Below, in pieces: positions 9,913 to 17,800 of a DNA stretch of 64,000 nucleotides. The position numbers and the translations under genes were made by a program. Positions within the stretch are counted from its first letter, which is position 1. Each line of letters starts with the position of its first letter. This stretch comes from Sulfoacidibacillus thermotolerans (GTDB lineage: Bacteria; Bacillota; Bacilli; Alicyclobacillales; SLC66). The notes beneath the pieces are model-generated. The model was not told the origin of the DNA. It worked only from the letters and a program-made list of their open reading frames with translations, and made no database searches. The stretch is from positions 31,732 to 95,731 of the forward strand of contig NZ_MPDK01000010.1 in assembly GCF_003144315.1 (NCBI RefSeq), read 5' to 3'.

Positions 9913-10669
9913 GGACTGAAACTCCCTTCCTCTGTAAATCCCTTTTAACTTCTGCGATTGAAGTCTCCTTAAAATGAAAGACACTCGCTGCAAGCGCTGC
10001 ATCCGCTTCACCAATGGTTAACACATCATAGAAATGTTCCTTCTTGCCCGCTCCCCCAGACGCGATAACAGGAATAGCAACGGCCGTCGCCACTTGCTTC
10101 GTCAACCGCAGATCATAGCCATTGCGTCGACCATCTTGATCAAAACTAGTCAACAGAATTTCTCCCGCACCGCGCCGCTCGGCTTCTTTAGACCATTCCA
10201 ACACAGATTTCCCTGTGTGAATACGCCCGCCGCTAATCACAACCTCATAATCTTGTTGTTGATCTGACCACTTCGCATCAATCGCAACGACAGCGCATTG
10301 TGACCCGAAGCGCCGAGCCACCTCAGTTATTAAGGAAGGATCTCGCACAGCAGCAGAATTCAATGACACTTTATCAGCTCCCGCACGAAGTACATCGCGA
10401 ACCTCGTCAACATTTTTGATGCCTCCACCCACTGTAAAGGGAATAAATACTTTCGCAGCAGTCTGCCTAACAATGTCAAGTAAAATTCCACGCTGCTCAT
10501 GAGTCGCTGTAATATCAAGCAAAACGAGCTCGTCCGCCCCTTGCTGATCATAAAGCGCAGCGAGTGCCACAGGGTCCCCGGCATCTCGCGGATTAGCAAA
10601 AAAGGATTCGTGTTTGACCACGCGACCATTGGCCACATCAAAACACGGAATGATCCGCTTCGCTAACAC
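9893..10669 (-). CDS. hisF: Imidazole glycerol phosphate synthase, cyclase subunit
   Basis: Converts PRFAR and ammonia from HisH into imidazole glycerol phosphate and AICAR. A (beta/alpha)8 barrel of 258 residues, normal length. Catalytic Asp11 (CFDV) and the second Asp in VVAIDAK are present, as is Lys19 of loop 1. Phosphate-binding motifs GGGI and ASGGAG are seen. Odd: loop 1 after Lys19 reads [14 protein letters not shown], one residue longer and lacking the usual G-x-N-F pattern. It lies 12 bp after hisA and overlaps hisIE. Confidence 0.95.
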   Translation of the reverse strand: MLAKRIIPCFDVANGRVVKHESFFANPRDAGDPVALAALYDQQGADELVLLDITATHEQRGILLDIVRQTAAKVFIPFTVGGGIKNVDEVRDVLRAGADKVSLNSAAVRDPSLITEVARRFGSQCAVVAIDAKWSDQQQDYEVVISGGRIHTGKSVLEWSKEAERRGAGEILLTSFDQDGRRNGYDLRLTKQVATAVAIPVIASGGAGKKEHFYDVLTIGEADAALAASVFHFKETSIAEVKRDLQRKGVSVREPILA

Positions 10670-10681
10670 ATTAACCCCTCC

Positions 10682-11419
10682 TTATCCACGTACCCGTGCG
10701 AACACGTCTACCAGTGACAACCTGCCTTCATAAAGCGCCTTTCCGATGACTACGCCAGAAAGCCCCTGCCCTTCTTGTTTGGCAATAAGTTCAATATCCT
10801 GAAGATCCTTCACCCCTCCTGAGACGATAATCTTAAGACCCGTTTGCCGCGCTAAGTCTAGTGCACCCGTAAGATTGATGCCAGAAAGCATCCCATCTTT
10901 TGAAATGTCGGTATAAATACACTCTCGCAATCCAAAACTTTGTAACGTGATCCCCAATTCATGTGCACTTATTGCTTCTGTCTCTGTCCAACCAGAAATA
11001 GCCACTTGACCATTTTTCACATCGATTCCAACGATGATCTGTTCCCCAAATTCAGCGATCATCTGACGTGTAAAATCCAAATTGCGAACAGCAGCTGTTC
11101 CTAGTACACACCGCCACACACCCGCATCATAAAAACGCAACAGATCTTCCCGCGTTCGAATTCCACCGCCCACTTCAACTTTTAATCGCGTCTGCGCCAA
11201 AATGCGCCTTATCATCTCGAGCGTACGATCATCAGATCTACCAGATCGGGCAGCAGCAAGATCAACGAGATGAACATGCGTCGCTCCTGCCTCCTCATAA
11301 CGTAGTGCAGCGTCAAGAGGATCTCCATACTGCTGTTGATCCTCATAATTCCCTTGACGTAGGCGTACCGCTTTCCCATCGTACAAATCAATTGCGGGCA
11401 ATACAATCACCACTGTCAC
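10682..11419 (-). CDS. hisA: ProFAR isomerase
   Basis: Phosphoribosylformimino-5-aminoimidazole carboxamide ribotide isomerase, step 4 of histidine synthesis. A (beta/alpha)8 barrel of about 245 residues. Catalytic aspartates in LPAIDLYDGK and in YTDISKDGML are present, as are the phosphate sites VEVGGGIR and IVSGGV. The outermost GTG at 11419 overlaps the hisH stop. The ribosome site AGAGG sits right against it, so the GTG codons at 11413 or 11410 are better spaced starts. Confidence 0.95.
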   Translation of the reverse strand: MTVVIVLPAIDLYDGKAVRLRQGNYEDQQQYGDPLDAALRYEEAGATHVHLVDLAAARSGRSDDRTLEMIRRILAQTRLKVEVGGGIRTREDLLRFYDAGVWRCVLGTAAVRNLDFTRQMIAEFGEQIIVGIDVKNGQVAISGWTETEAISAHELGITLQSFGLRECIYTDISKDGMLSGINLTGALDLARQTGLKIIVSGGVKDLQDIELIAKQEGQGLSGVVIGKALYEGRLSLVDVFARVRG

Positions 11420-12036
11420 CTCTTCATGTGCAAAGCTACGCTTTGCGCGAAATTTCGCAATAACTGCAACCCGATTTTCGAACTCCTCTCCGGGTGAAAC
11501 TGCATCCCATAGACTTGCTGTGAAGCAACAATTGCTGGTACCGCTTGATGATAGTCTGCAGTCGCGATCATCATCTCTTTATTTTGGGGAACTACATAGT
11601 AACTGTGCACAAAATACACATAATCCCCCGTCTGAATATGGGTTACGAGCGGATGTTGTGCGTGAAGTTGTAGTTGATTCCACCCAACGTGAGGAATCTT
11701 ATAATCCCCTTGCATCCTCGTTACTCGACCAGCAAGTAAACCAAGTCCTTCATGTTCGCCATGTTCATCACTAACTTCAAATAATAGTTGCATGCCAAGA
11801 CAAATTCCAAGCAACGGCTTACCCGAACGCGCATACTGCTGAAGTGGCTTTACTAAATCGCGTCTGTGCAGTTGCTCCATTGCATCCCCAAACGCCCCCA
11901 CCCCAGGAAGTATAACCCCGTCCGCCCGCTCCATTTCAGAGGCATCAGACGTCGTATACACAGGAACCTGCAGATAGTGAAACGCATTCTCTACACTGCG
12001 TAAGTTCCCCAAGCCATAATCGACGATTGCAATCAT
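11416..12036 (-). CDS. hisH: Imidazole glycerol phosphate synthase, glutamine amidotransferase subunit
   Basis: Class I glutaminase that feeds ammonia to HisF; 206 residues. The nucleophile lies in GICLGMQ and the His-Glu pair in QFHPERS. The N-terminus starts with IAIVDYGLGNLRSV, typical for HisH. It directly follows hisG by 11 bp, where most Bacilli have hisD and hisB in between. Same-strand operon with hisA, hisF and hisIE. Confidence 0.95.
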   Translation of the reverse strand: MIAIVDYGLGNLRSVENAFHYLQVPVYTTSDASEMERADGVILPGVGAFGDAMEQLHRRDLVKPLQQYARSGKPLLGICLGMQLLFEVSDEHGEHEGLGLLAGRVTRMQGDYKIPHVGWNQLQLHAQHPLVTHIQTGDYVYFVHSYYVVPQNKEMMIATADYHQAVPAIVASQQVYGMQFHPERSSKIGLQLLRNFAQSVALHMKR

Positions 12037-12047
12037 TTCTGTTCACC

Positions 12048-12659
12048 TCACCGGTTCTGCCGCAAACGCATCACAAAATCATCCACCTCTGCGGCACGCA
12101 ACTGATAACTGCGTCGATTGGCGACAAGTCGTGCAGAGACTTGTGCAACCTCTGCAAGTGCGACAAGCCCATTTTCTTGTAACGTGCGACCAGTCTCCAC
12201 AAGATCGACGATACATTCTGCCAATCCGATCAAAGGAGCGAGTTCAACACTCCCTTGCAGTGAAATCACTTCAATTTGTCTGCCTAGCTTACGAAAATAC
12301 TCCGTTGCATAACGCGGATACTTTGTCGCAACGCGCGTCACACGACTAACATCCGTCTCCTTTGGCCCCGCTACCACCAAACGACAGAAACCGAAACCCA
12401 AATCTAATAGTTCGTGGACATCTGCACCCTTTTCATGTAAAATATCTTTCCCCACGATTCCTAAGTCTGCGGCACCGTGCTCCACATACGTCGGGACATC
12501 AACTGGCTTTGCCAAAAGATAGCGAATTTCCATGCGTTCGTCCTCGATCACAAGTCGACGCGTCTCTTCAAAGTCCCCTGGCAAAGCAAAGCCAGAAATG
12601 CGCAAGCGATTGGCAGTATCGAATAGATTCCTCCCTTTTGCTAGCGCTACCGTCAACAT
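12048..12659 (-). CDS. hisG: ATP phosphoribosyltransferase, short catalytic form
   Basis: First, committed step of histidine synthesis: ATP + PRPP to phosphoribosyl-ATP. With 203 residues it is the short form that lacks the C-terminal histidine-sensing domain and needs HisZ, which is encoded immediately upstream and overlaps by 7 bp. Motifs: LAKGR at the N-terminus, GAADLGIVGKD, and the PRPP loop IVDLVETGRTL. Feedback control would act through HisZ. Confidence 0.95.
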   Translation of the reverse strand: MLTVALAKGRNLFDTANRLRISGFALPGDFEETRRLVIEDERMEIRYLLAKPVDVPTYVEHGAADLGIVGKDILHEKGADVHELLDLGFGFCRLVVAGPKETDVSRVTRVATKYPRYATEYFRKLGRQIEVISLQGSVELAPLIGLAECIVDLVETGRTLQENGLVALAEVAQVSARLVANRRSYQLRAAEVDDFVMRLRQNR

Positions 12660-13912
12660 ATCGACTTCCCCCCGTCCGTCTCAGAAGCCCCGCTCGAACG
12701 GTAATACTCCCAAATCTGCTGCAAAAGTGAATCCTCCGTCAAAAGCTCCCCACCTGCAGTAAACATACCAAAACATTCTCCTATACTTTGTGCCTCAAGA
12801 GACGGCAGTTCCTGAACTTCTACGCGAGAAGTTGCCACAGCATAATCTCTTTCTCGCAGATAAGCTGCAAAGGAAAAGGCAAGCGTCCTTTGTTCAGCCA
12901 AATAGCAAAGATGAATCCGAAAAGGTTGTTCTGATCCGATTTCAACCGTCTGCAACAGTCGTTCCACGTGTGCAACACATCCAGTCGCCGGTGCCCCTCG
13001 ACCGAAGCGTTCAAGCAATCCGTCATAGCGCCCGCCAAAACAAATCGGCACGCCAAGCACATCTGCATATCCTTCAATGACAATGCCTGTATAGTAATCA
13101 TGATCAAGATACAATCCGAGATCCACATGCGTCAGCTCAGCTACCCCATACGCATCAAGCGCCGCAAAAAGTTCTGACCACTCATCACAAGCCTTTTCAG
13201 CCCGTTCATCGAGTGCAAGTTCGCGCGCAGCGTCAATTGCCTCCAGCCCCCCGCGAATGCGTGGAAATTCGCGCAAACTCTCCAACCACTTAGGATCCAC
13301 ATCTGATTCCTGTGCTAAGATTTGTTCATAACGAACTAAATCGCGATCAATTAACGCCTGTCGCAGCCTTGCCTGCAGTGTTTCTTGCAATGGTGCGAGC
13401 ATCGCTTGTAAGTACGCCATGTGACCTATGGCAAAGCGAAAATGTTCAATCCCTAAACGCTTTAACGCAGTCGCCATCAGTGCGATCACCTCGGCATCAG
13501 CATCGGGACTTAACGCGCCTATAAGCTCTATACCCGCCTGCGTTACCTCTACTGGCTCGCGCAAACGCCCTTCTTCTGCACGATACGTTTTTGCCGCATA
13601 AGATAAACGCAGCGGCGAAGCGACATGCGCGAATTCCGTAGCAACAACTCGCGCTACAGGTGTCGTCATCTCCGGTCGTAACGCAAGAGTTCGCCCGCGC
13701 CGATCGAAAAGGCGATACAGTTGCTCTTGTTCACTGCCATGTAAGCCTTGCGCAAATGTCTCCACATATTCAATCATCGGAGTTTCGATCAAGTCATAGC
13801 CAAAACTCCGAAATACAGCAATCATTTGCTGCTCTATCCAACGCTTTTTTTGTAATTGCTGTCCATATAAATCACGCGTACCTGATGGACGCTCCAAGTA
13901 GATGGGATGCAT
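12653..13912 (-). CDS. hisZ: ATP phosphoribosyltransferase regulatory subunit
   Basis: HisRS-like paralog that binds HisG(short) and mediates histidine feedback; 419 residues. Class II synthetase-like core: PSGTRDLYG near the N-terminus, ALRPEMTTPVARV (motif 2-like) and CFGGRYDGLLERFG late in the protein. It ends without the HisRS anticodon-binding domain, which separates it from a true HisRS. First gene of the operon, with CGGAG 8 nt before ATG. A sigma-A-like promoter lies about 60 bp upstream. Confidence 0.93.
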   Translation of the reverse strand: MHPIYLERPSGTRDLYGQQLQKKRWIEQQMIAVFRSFGYDLIETPMIEYVETFAQGLHGSEQEQLYRLFDRRGRTLALRPEMTTPVARVVATEFAHVASPLRLSYAAKTYRAEEGRLREPVEVTQAGIELIGALSPDADAEVIALMATALKRLGIEHFRFAIGHMAYLQAMLAPLQETLQARLRQALIDRDLVRYEQILAQESDVDPKWLESLREFPRIRGGLEAIDAARELALDERAEKACDEWSELFAALDAYGVAELTHVDLGLYLDHDYYTGIVIEGYADVLGVPICFGGRYDGLLERFGRGAPATGCVAHVERLLQTVEIGSEQPFRIHLCYLAEQRTLAFSFAAYLRERDYAVATSRVEVQELPSLEAQSIGECFGMFTAGGELLTEDSLLQQIWEYYRSSGASETDGGKSIC

Positions 13913-13972
13913 CTGAAAGACTCCGATCCGATACTTTAGTTTGCTAATGTATTAAAGGATTTCCTTGTCGGT

Positions 13973-14001
13973 ATCCTAACATCCTCTTCTTCACCTGTCA
14001 A
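13973..14001 (-). promoter_or_regulatory. Sigma-A-like promoter of the his operon
   Basis: TTGACA (minus strand, 13996-14001) and TAGGAT (13973-13978) are separated by 17 bp. The predicted leader to hisZ is only about 50 nt, too short for a T-box, and no T-box motif is seen. Confidence 0.65.
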
Positions 14002-14024
14002 TCCTAAGTGAGCAAGAAGACGGT

Positions 14025-14957
14025 TTAGTCATCTTGCTCCACCATGCTTGACATCAATTTTTCTGATAACTCACGCGCTGCATGGTATCCCATTCGCTTT
14101 AACCGTTGATTCATTGCAGCCACCTCGATGATAATGGCGAGATTTCGCCCAGGCCGCACCGGAACAGTTAAACACGTAAGTTCAAAGTCGAGGATTTTGC
14201 GTTTATTTTCATCGAGTCCCAAACGATCGTAAGAGCGATCATCTTGCCAGGCTTCTAGCTCTATCATCATCTCAATGCGCTTATGCGTGCGAATCGCACC
14301 TGCTCCAAACAAAGTCATCGCATTTAAGACCCCTAGACCACGAATTTCGAGTAAATGTTGCAACAACGGAGGCGCCGTTCCAACCAGTGTATCTTCACCT
14401 ATTTTGCGAATCTCCACAGCATCGTCAGCTACCATACGATGTCCTCGCTTTAAAAGTTCAAGTGCCGTCTCACTCTTGCCAATCCCGCTTGCACCAACCA
14501 TCAAGATACCAATCCCATACACATCCACCAAGACACCATGAACTAGCGTTTCTGGAGCAAGGCGCAAATCTAAAAAGGACGTCAACTTTGCGATTAGACG
14601 CGGTGTGGAAAGTGTGGTGTGCAACAACGGGACTTTCGCCTCCGCAGCGACGGCCACCAGATCCTCTGTCACTTCTAAATCTCTCGTGATAACGACACAA
14701 GGCAGGTTTTCATAAGCAAACACGCGCTGCAAACGCTCCATCGCCTCTGCTTGTGGCAGAGACGACAAAAAAGCCATTTCAGAACGACCAATCACTTGAA
14801 CCCGCTCTGAAGGAAAGTATTTTAAGAACCCTGTAAGTGCTAACCCAGGACGATTAATTTCGGCAGTGCCAATTCTCCTCTCTAACCCTTCCTCACCCGC
14901 TGCGACTTCGAGAGATAATTCATCGCATAATTCTGCAACGGTAACATATTTGTCCAT
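14025..14957 (-). CDS. hprK: HPr kinase/phosphorylase
   Basis: Bifunctional enzyme that phosphorylates HPr and Crh on Ser46 and reverses it, controlling carbon catabolite repression in Firmicutes. ATG start at 14957 preceded by AAAGGGG gives 310 residues, the family length. Walker A GASGIGKS lies at 155-162 and the family signature LEIRGLGVLN at 203-212. A preceding His140 lies in LVHG, and the catalytic region VADDAVEI follows the P-loop. A longer in-frame start at 15023 would cross the upstream terminator and is not favoured. No lgt or ppaX follows; the histidine operon lies downstream. Confidence 0.96.
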   Translation of the reverse strand: MDKYVTVAELCDELSLEVAAGEEGLERRIGTAEINRPGLALTGFLKYFPSERVQVIGRSEMAFLSSLPQAEAMERLQRVFAYENLPCVVITRDLEVTEDLVAVAAEAKVPLLHTTLSTPRLIAKLTSFLDLRLAPETLVHGVLVDVYGIGILMVGASGIGKSETALELLKRGHRMVADDAVEIRKIGEDTLVGTAPPLLQHLLEIRGLGVLNAMTLFGAGAIRTHKRIEMMIELEAWQDDRSYDRLGLDENKRKILDFELTCLTVPVRPGRNLAIIIEVAAMNQRLKRMGYHAARELSEKLMSSMVEQDD

Positions 14958-15002
14958 ATAAAAATCCCCTTTCTTGCATCGCTCTTCATTTTGCATGCAA
15001 AT

Positions 15003-15043
15003 AATAAAAAGAGAGGAGCTCACCCAATTGGTGTCATCCCCTC
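15003..15043 (-). terminator. Terminator after the MsmX-like ATPase gene
   Basis: On the minus strand a stem with outer arms GAGG/CCTC and inner arms CACC/GGTG is followed by TTTTTATT. It lies about 35 bp downstream of the ATPase stop and just before hprK. Confidence 0.6.
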
Positions 15044-15076
15044 AATTCTCCTCCTATTACATTGCAAAAATGATCA

Positions 15077-16183
15077 TCAAAAAATCGCTAATTCACTTTC
15101 TTTATCAAACAAATGTATTTTATCCATATCAATCGCCATGCGCATTTTTGTTCCAATCTGAATATCCCCGCGCGCTACGATTCGCGCATTGACCTGTTGT
15201 CCACTGACGTCAAGCAACAAATACATTTCTGAGCCCATATGCTCTACGACATCGACCGGTGCCTCAAACACACCTCCAGGAAAAGTCTCAATGTACATCG
15301 GCTCATCATGTACATGCTCTGGGCGAATTCCAAATACAACTTCTTTCCCTACAATTCCTTCACGCAAAATCACATCGTGTTTGCCTTGTGGAATTGTTAG
15401 CGACATCCCCGGGGCAACAAACTTGATCTCACTTCCATCTTGCTCAATACGACCATTGATAAAATTCATGGAGGGCGATCCAATGAATCCTGCCACAAAA
15501 AGATTGCGTGGATGATTATAGATCTCTTGTGGAGTTGCAACTTGCTGAATAAATCCGTCTTTCATCACGACGATGCGATCTCCCATCGTCATCGCCTCAG
15601 TTTGATCGTGAGTGACATAAATAAAAGTCGTTTGCAGACGTTTATGCAATTTGCTAATTTCAGAGCGCATCTGCACACGCAATTTCGCATCCAAATTTGA
15701 CAACGGTTCGTCCATTAAAAATGCTTTGGGTTCACGCACAATCGCCCGTCCAAGCGCTACACGCTGCCTTTGTCCACCAGATAATGCCTTTGGCTTTCGT
15801 TGCAAGAGGTGCGCAATATCGAGAATTTGTGCAGCTTCACGTACCCTTTTATCAATTTCCGCCTTAGAGAAGTGACGTAATTTAAGACCAAAGGCCATAT
15901 TTTGGTATACCGTCATATGCGGATACAGTGCGTAATTTTGGAAAACCATTGCGATATCGCGATCTTTTGGCGCCACATCATTCATCCGCTTACCGCCAAT
16001 CACTAGATCGCCTTCTGAAATTTCTTCTAATCCAGCGATCATCCGCAATGTTGTCGATTTTCCACAACCAGACGGACCCACCAATACAATAAATTCTTTG
16101 TCCGCAATATCTAGATTGAAATCTGTAACCGCAACTACATTCCCTTGATAACGCTTATATACATGAGATAAGATAACCTCTGC
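15077..16183 (-). CDS. msmX: Multi-sugar ABC transporter ATP-binding protein (MsmX/UgpC/MalK family)
   Basis: Shared ATPase that energises carbohydrate importers whose permeases and receptors lie elsewhere. Walker A GPSGCGKST at 37-45, signature LSGGQRQRVALGRAI, Walker B AFLMDEPLSNLDAKLR. The C-terminal OB-like regulatory domain (MalK type) includes GIRPEHV. The start is taken as TTG at 16183 after AAAGGGGAA, giving MAEVILSHVY as in homologs; the open frame extends 8 codons further. No sugar permease genes are near, which fits the orphan multi-purpose ATPase of Bacilli. Confidence 0.92.
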   Translation of the reverse strand, partial: AEVILSHVYKRYQGNVVAVTDFNLDIADKEFIVLVGPSGCGKSTTLRMIAGLEEISEGDLVIGGKRMNDVAPKDRDIAMVFQNYALYPHMTVYQNMAFGLKLRHFSKAEIDKRVREAAQILDIAHLLQRKPKALSGGQRQRVALGRAIVREPKAFLMDEPLSNLDAKLRVQMRSEISKLHKRLQTTFIYVTHDQTEAMTMGDRIVVMKDGFIQQVATPQEIYNHPRNLFVAGFIGSPSMNFINGRIEQDGSEIKFVAPGMSLTIPQGKHDVILREGIVGKEVVFGIRPEHVHDEPMYIETFPGGVFEAPVDVVEHMGSEMYLLLDVSGQQVNARIVARGDIQIGTKMRMAIDMDKIHLFDKESELAIF

Positions 16184-16350
16184 CAAAAAAGGGTTCCCCT
16201 TTCGCAAGCTTTTCTTAAATGTTCTTCTATAGTATAGCTTGCTAGCAAAGCGTCACACTATATGGCAACGTACACAAAGATCTTAGCTGCGTTTTGGATA
16301 GATCGCTCGTCCTGTAAGATAACCCCCAAACCCATTCCATACAAAAATAT

Positions 16351-17385
16351 TCAGAAACGGTTAAGCAACAACGCACTCCAAACCGTGATCGCATCATCAA
16401 ACCGACGAATGTCATATCCTGTAAGATCACGAATGCGCTCAATGCGATACAGTAAACTATTGCGATGCAGATACAAGCGACGAGCTGTTTCACTAATATT
16501 TAAATCACACTGAATAAACAGGGTCACTGTCTGTTCTAGTTCAGTGCCAAGCGTTGCAAGTGCTGATAAAGGTAACACATGTTCTGCATATGCTTGGCGC
16601 AACTGCGGTTTAATCGAGTACAGTAATTCGTAGATCCCCAAACCGCGCATCGAGAGGACTCGTTGATCTGGAACAAAACGCTCAGCTGTCAATGCGACAT
16701 ACAGCATTCGCTTCGCTGTTCGCAAAAGTTCAGGAAAACTGCGTATGGGTTCACTCCATACGGCTCGTGCCTCGATAAACGATTCTGAAAGCAGACCATC
16801 GACCAATGCGAATGCCGTCTCTTCTCCCATAAATACCTCATTGCCATCGCGTTCCTTTTGTGCAAGAGGAAAAATCCCCATGATTAAAGCCGCGTCTTGG
16901 ACGACAAAAGGAGCCTGTTCTACCGTTTGTGTCAAAGATTCAAACGTCTTTTTTACTTCTGCGCCAATTTCCTGAAGTGCGCCATCTTTGGGTCGAACCG
17001 CAATTAAAAATACGGGCCACGACCACGGGACCAACATGTTTTCAATATCATCTTCAATTCGAATGGCACTAGCAAACGCTTCTGGTGGCTCATGCAGCGC
17101 CTCAATGAGTTGCCTGCGCCAACGTGGAGAATCTTCATCTTGTTGACGGCCTTTTGAACTCTTTAAAAGCAATTGCAAAAGATCCCACTCCGTTGGACTC
17201 AACCGATCTTTAGCTAGGACCGAGTAGAGCGGGACACTGGCCTCATCTTCAAGCATGAACCAAGCTTGCTCCCCCACAGTCACTCCTTTTTTCAGCTCGT
17301 CACTCGAACATTCAACAAGTTGCGGCGGAAGTTGCTTTAAAACCTCGACACGTTCGCCAAAAATATCGATCATTTTACGATCCAT
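16351..17385 (-). CDS. PucR/CdaR-like transcriptional regulator
   Basis: About 344 residues. The last ~60 residues form the PucR-type helix-turn-helix domain: LEQTVTLFIQCDLNISETARRL, shortened here to its key part NISETARRLYLHRNSLLYRIERI, ends with a GYDIR-x-FDD motif. The region before it resembles the GGDEF-like domain of CdaR. The N-terminal ~150 residues are not recognised and may sense a ligand. ATG at 17385 has GGGGAG upstream; GTG at 17400 is an alternative. Neighbours are the sugar ATPase gene and csaA. The target genes are unknown. Confidence 0.75.
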   Translation of the reverse strand: MDRKMIDIFGERVEVLKQLPPQLVECSSDELKKGVTVGEQAWFMLEDEASVPLYSVLAKDRLSPTEWDLLQLLLKSSKGRQQDEDSPRWRRQLIEALHEPPEAFASAIRIEDDIENMLVPWSWPVFLIAVRPKDGALQEIGAEVKKTFESLTQTVEQAPFVVQDAALIMGIFPLAQKERDGNEVFMGEETAFALVDGLLSESFIEARAVWSEPIRSFPELLRTAKRMLYVALTAERFVPDQRVLSMRGLGIYELLYSIKPQLRQAYAEHVLPLSALATLGTELEQTVTLFIQCDLNISETARRLYLHRNSLLYRIERIRDLTGYDIRRFDDAITVWSALLLNRF

Positions 17386-17436
17386 GCTCCGTCTCCCCAC
17401 AGAAAAATTCGCAAATCCGAGGACTTCTATGCAACT

Positions 17437-17766
17437 TTAACCAATCCGGTCACCCGGCATAGCTGGTCGCTCAGTCGTCAACAATATGACACGCCCATCC
17501 GCCTGCATCGCCCCTAAAACGAGCACCTCTGAGACAAAATCGCCGATTCTGCGCGGAGGAAAATTCGTCACGGCGACGATCTGCAGCCCAACCAAATCCG
17601 CCGGCTGGTACAAAGCTGTCAATTGTGCAGAACTCCATTTTATACCTATCGGTCCGAAATCGATTTCTAACTGATAGGCTGGTTTTCTTGCTGTAGGATG
17701 CAACTTTGCGGACAGCACGGTTCCAACGCGAAGATCAAGCGCAGCAAATTCATCGATTGTAGCCAT
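17437..17766 (-). CDS. csaA: CsaA-type tRNA-binding domain protein
   Basis: Small protein of 109 residues made only of the EMAP/CsaA OB-fold domain also found in MetRS and PheRS beta subunits. The pattern FAALDLRVGTVLSA at the N-terminus and PPRRIGDFVSEVLVLG in the second half are diagnostic. In Bacillus it was described as a secretion-associated chaperone, and it binds tRNA-like RNA in vitro. It follows uvrA by about 35 bp on the same strand. Confidence 0.9.
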   Translation of the reverse strand: MATIDEFAALDLRVGTVLSAKLHPTARKPAYQLEIDFGPIGIKWSSAQLTALYQPADLVGLQIVAVTNFPPRRIGDFVSEVLVLGAMQADGRVILLTTERPAMPGDRIG

Positions 17767-17800
17767 CGAATCTCTCCTCTTCTCCTATTACGTAGTCACC

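Noticed and set aside
9893..10014. Extended N-terminus of hisI
   Set aside because: It overlaps hisF coding sequence, has no ribosome site, and homologs start near the GTG at 9912.
13913..14024. T-box leader before hisZ
   Set aside because: The region is too short and lacks the conserved T-box sequence and terminator hairpin.
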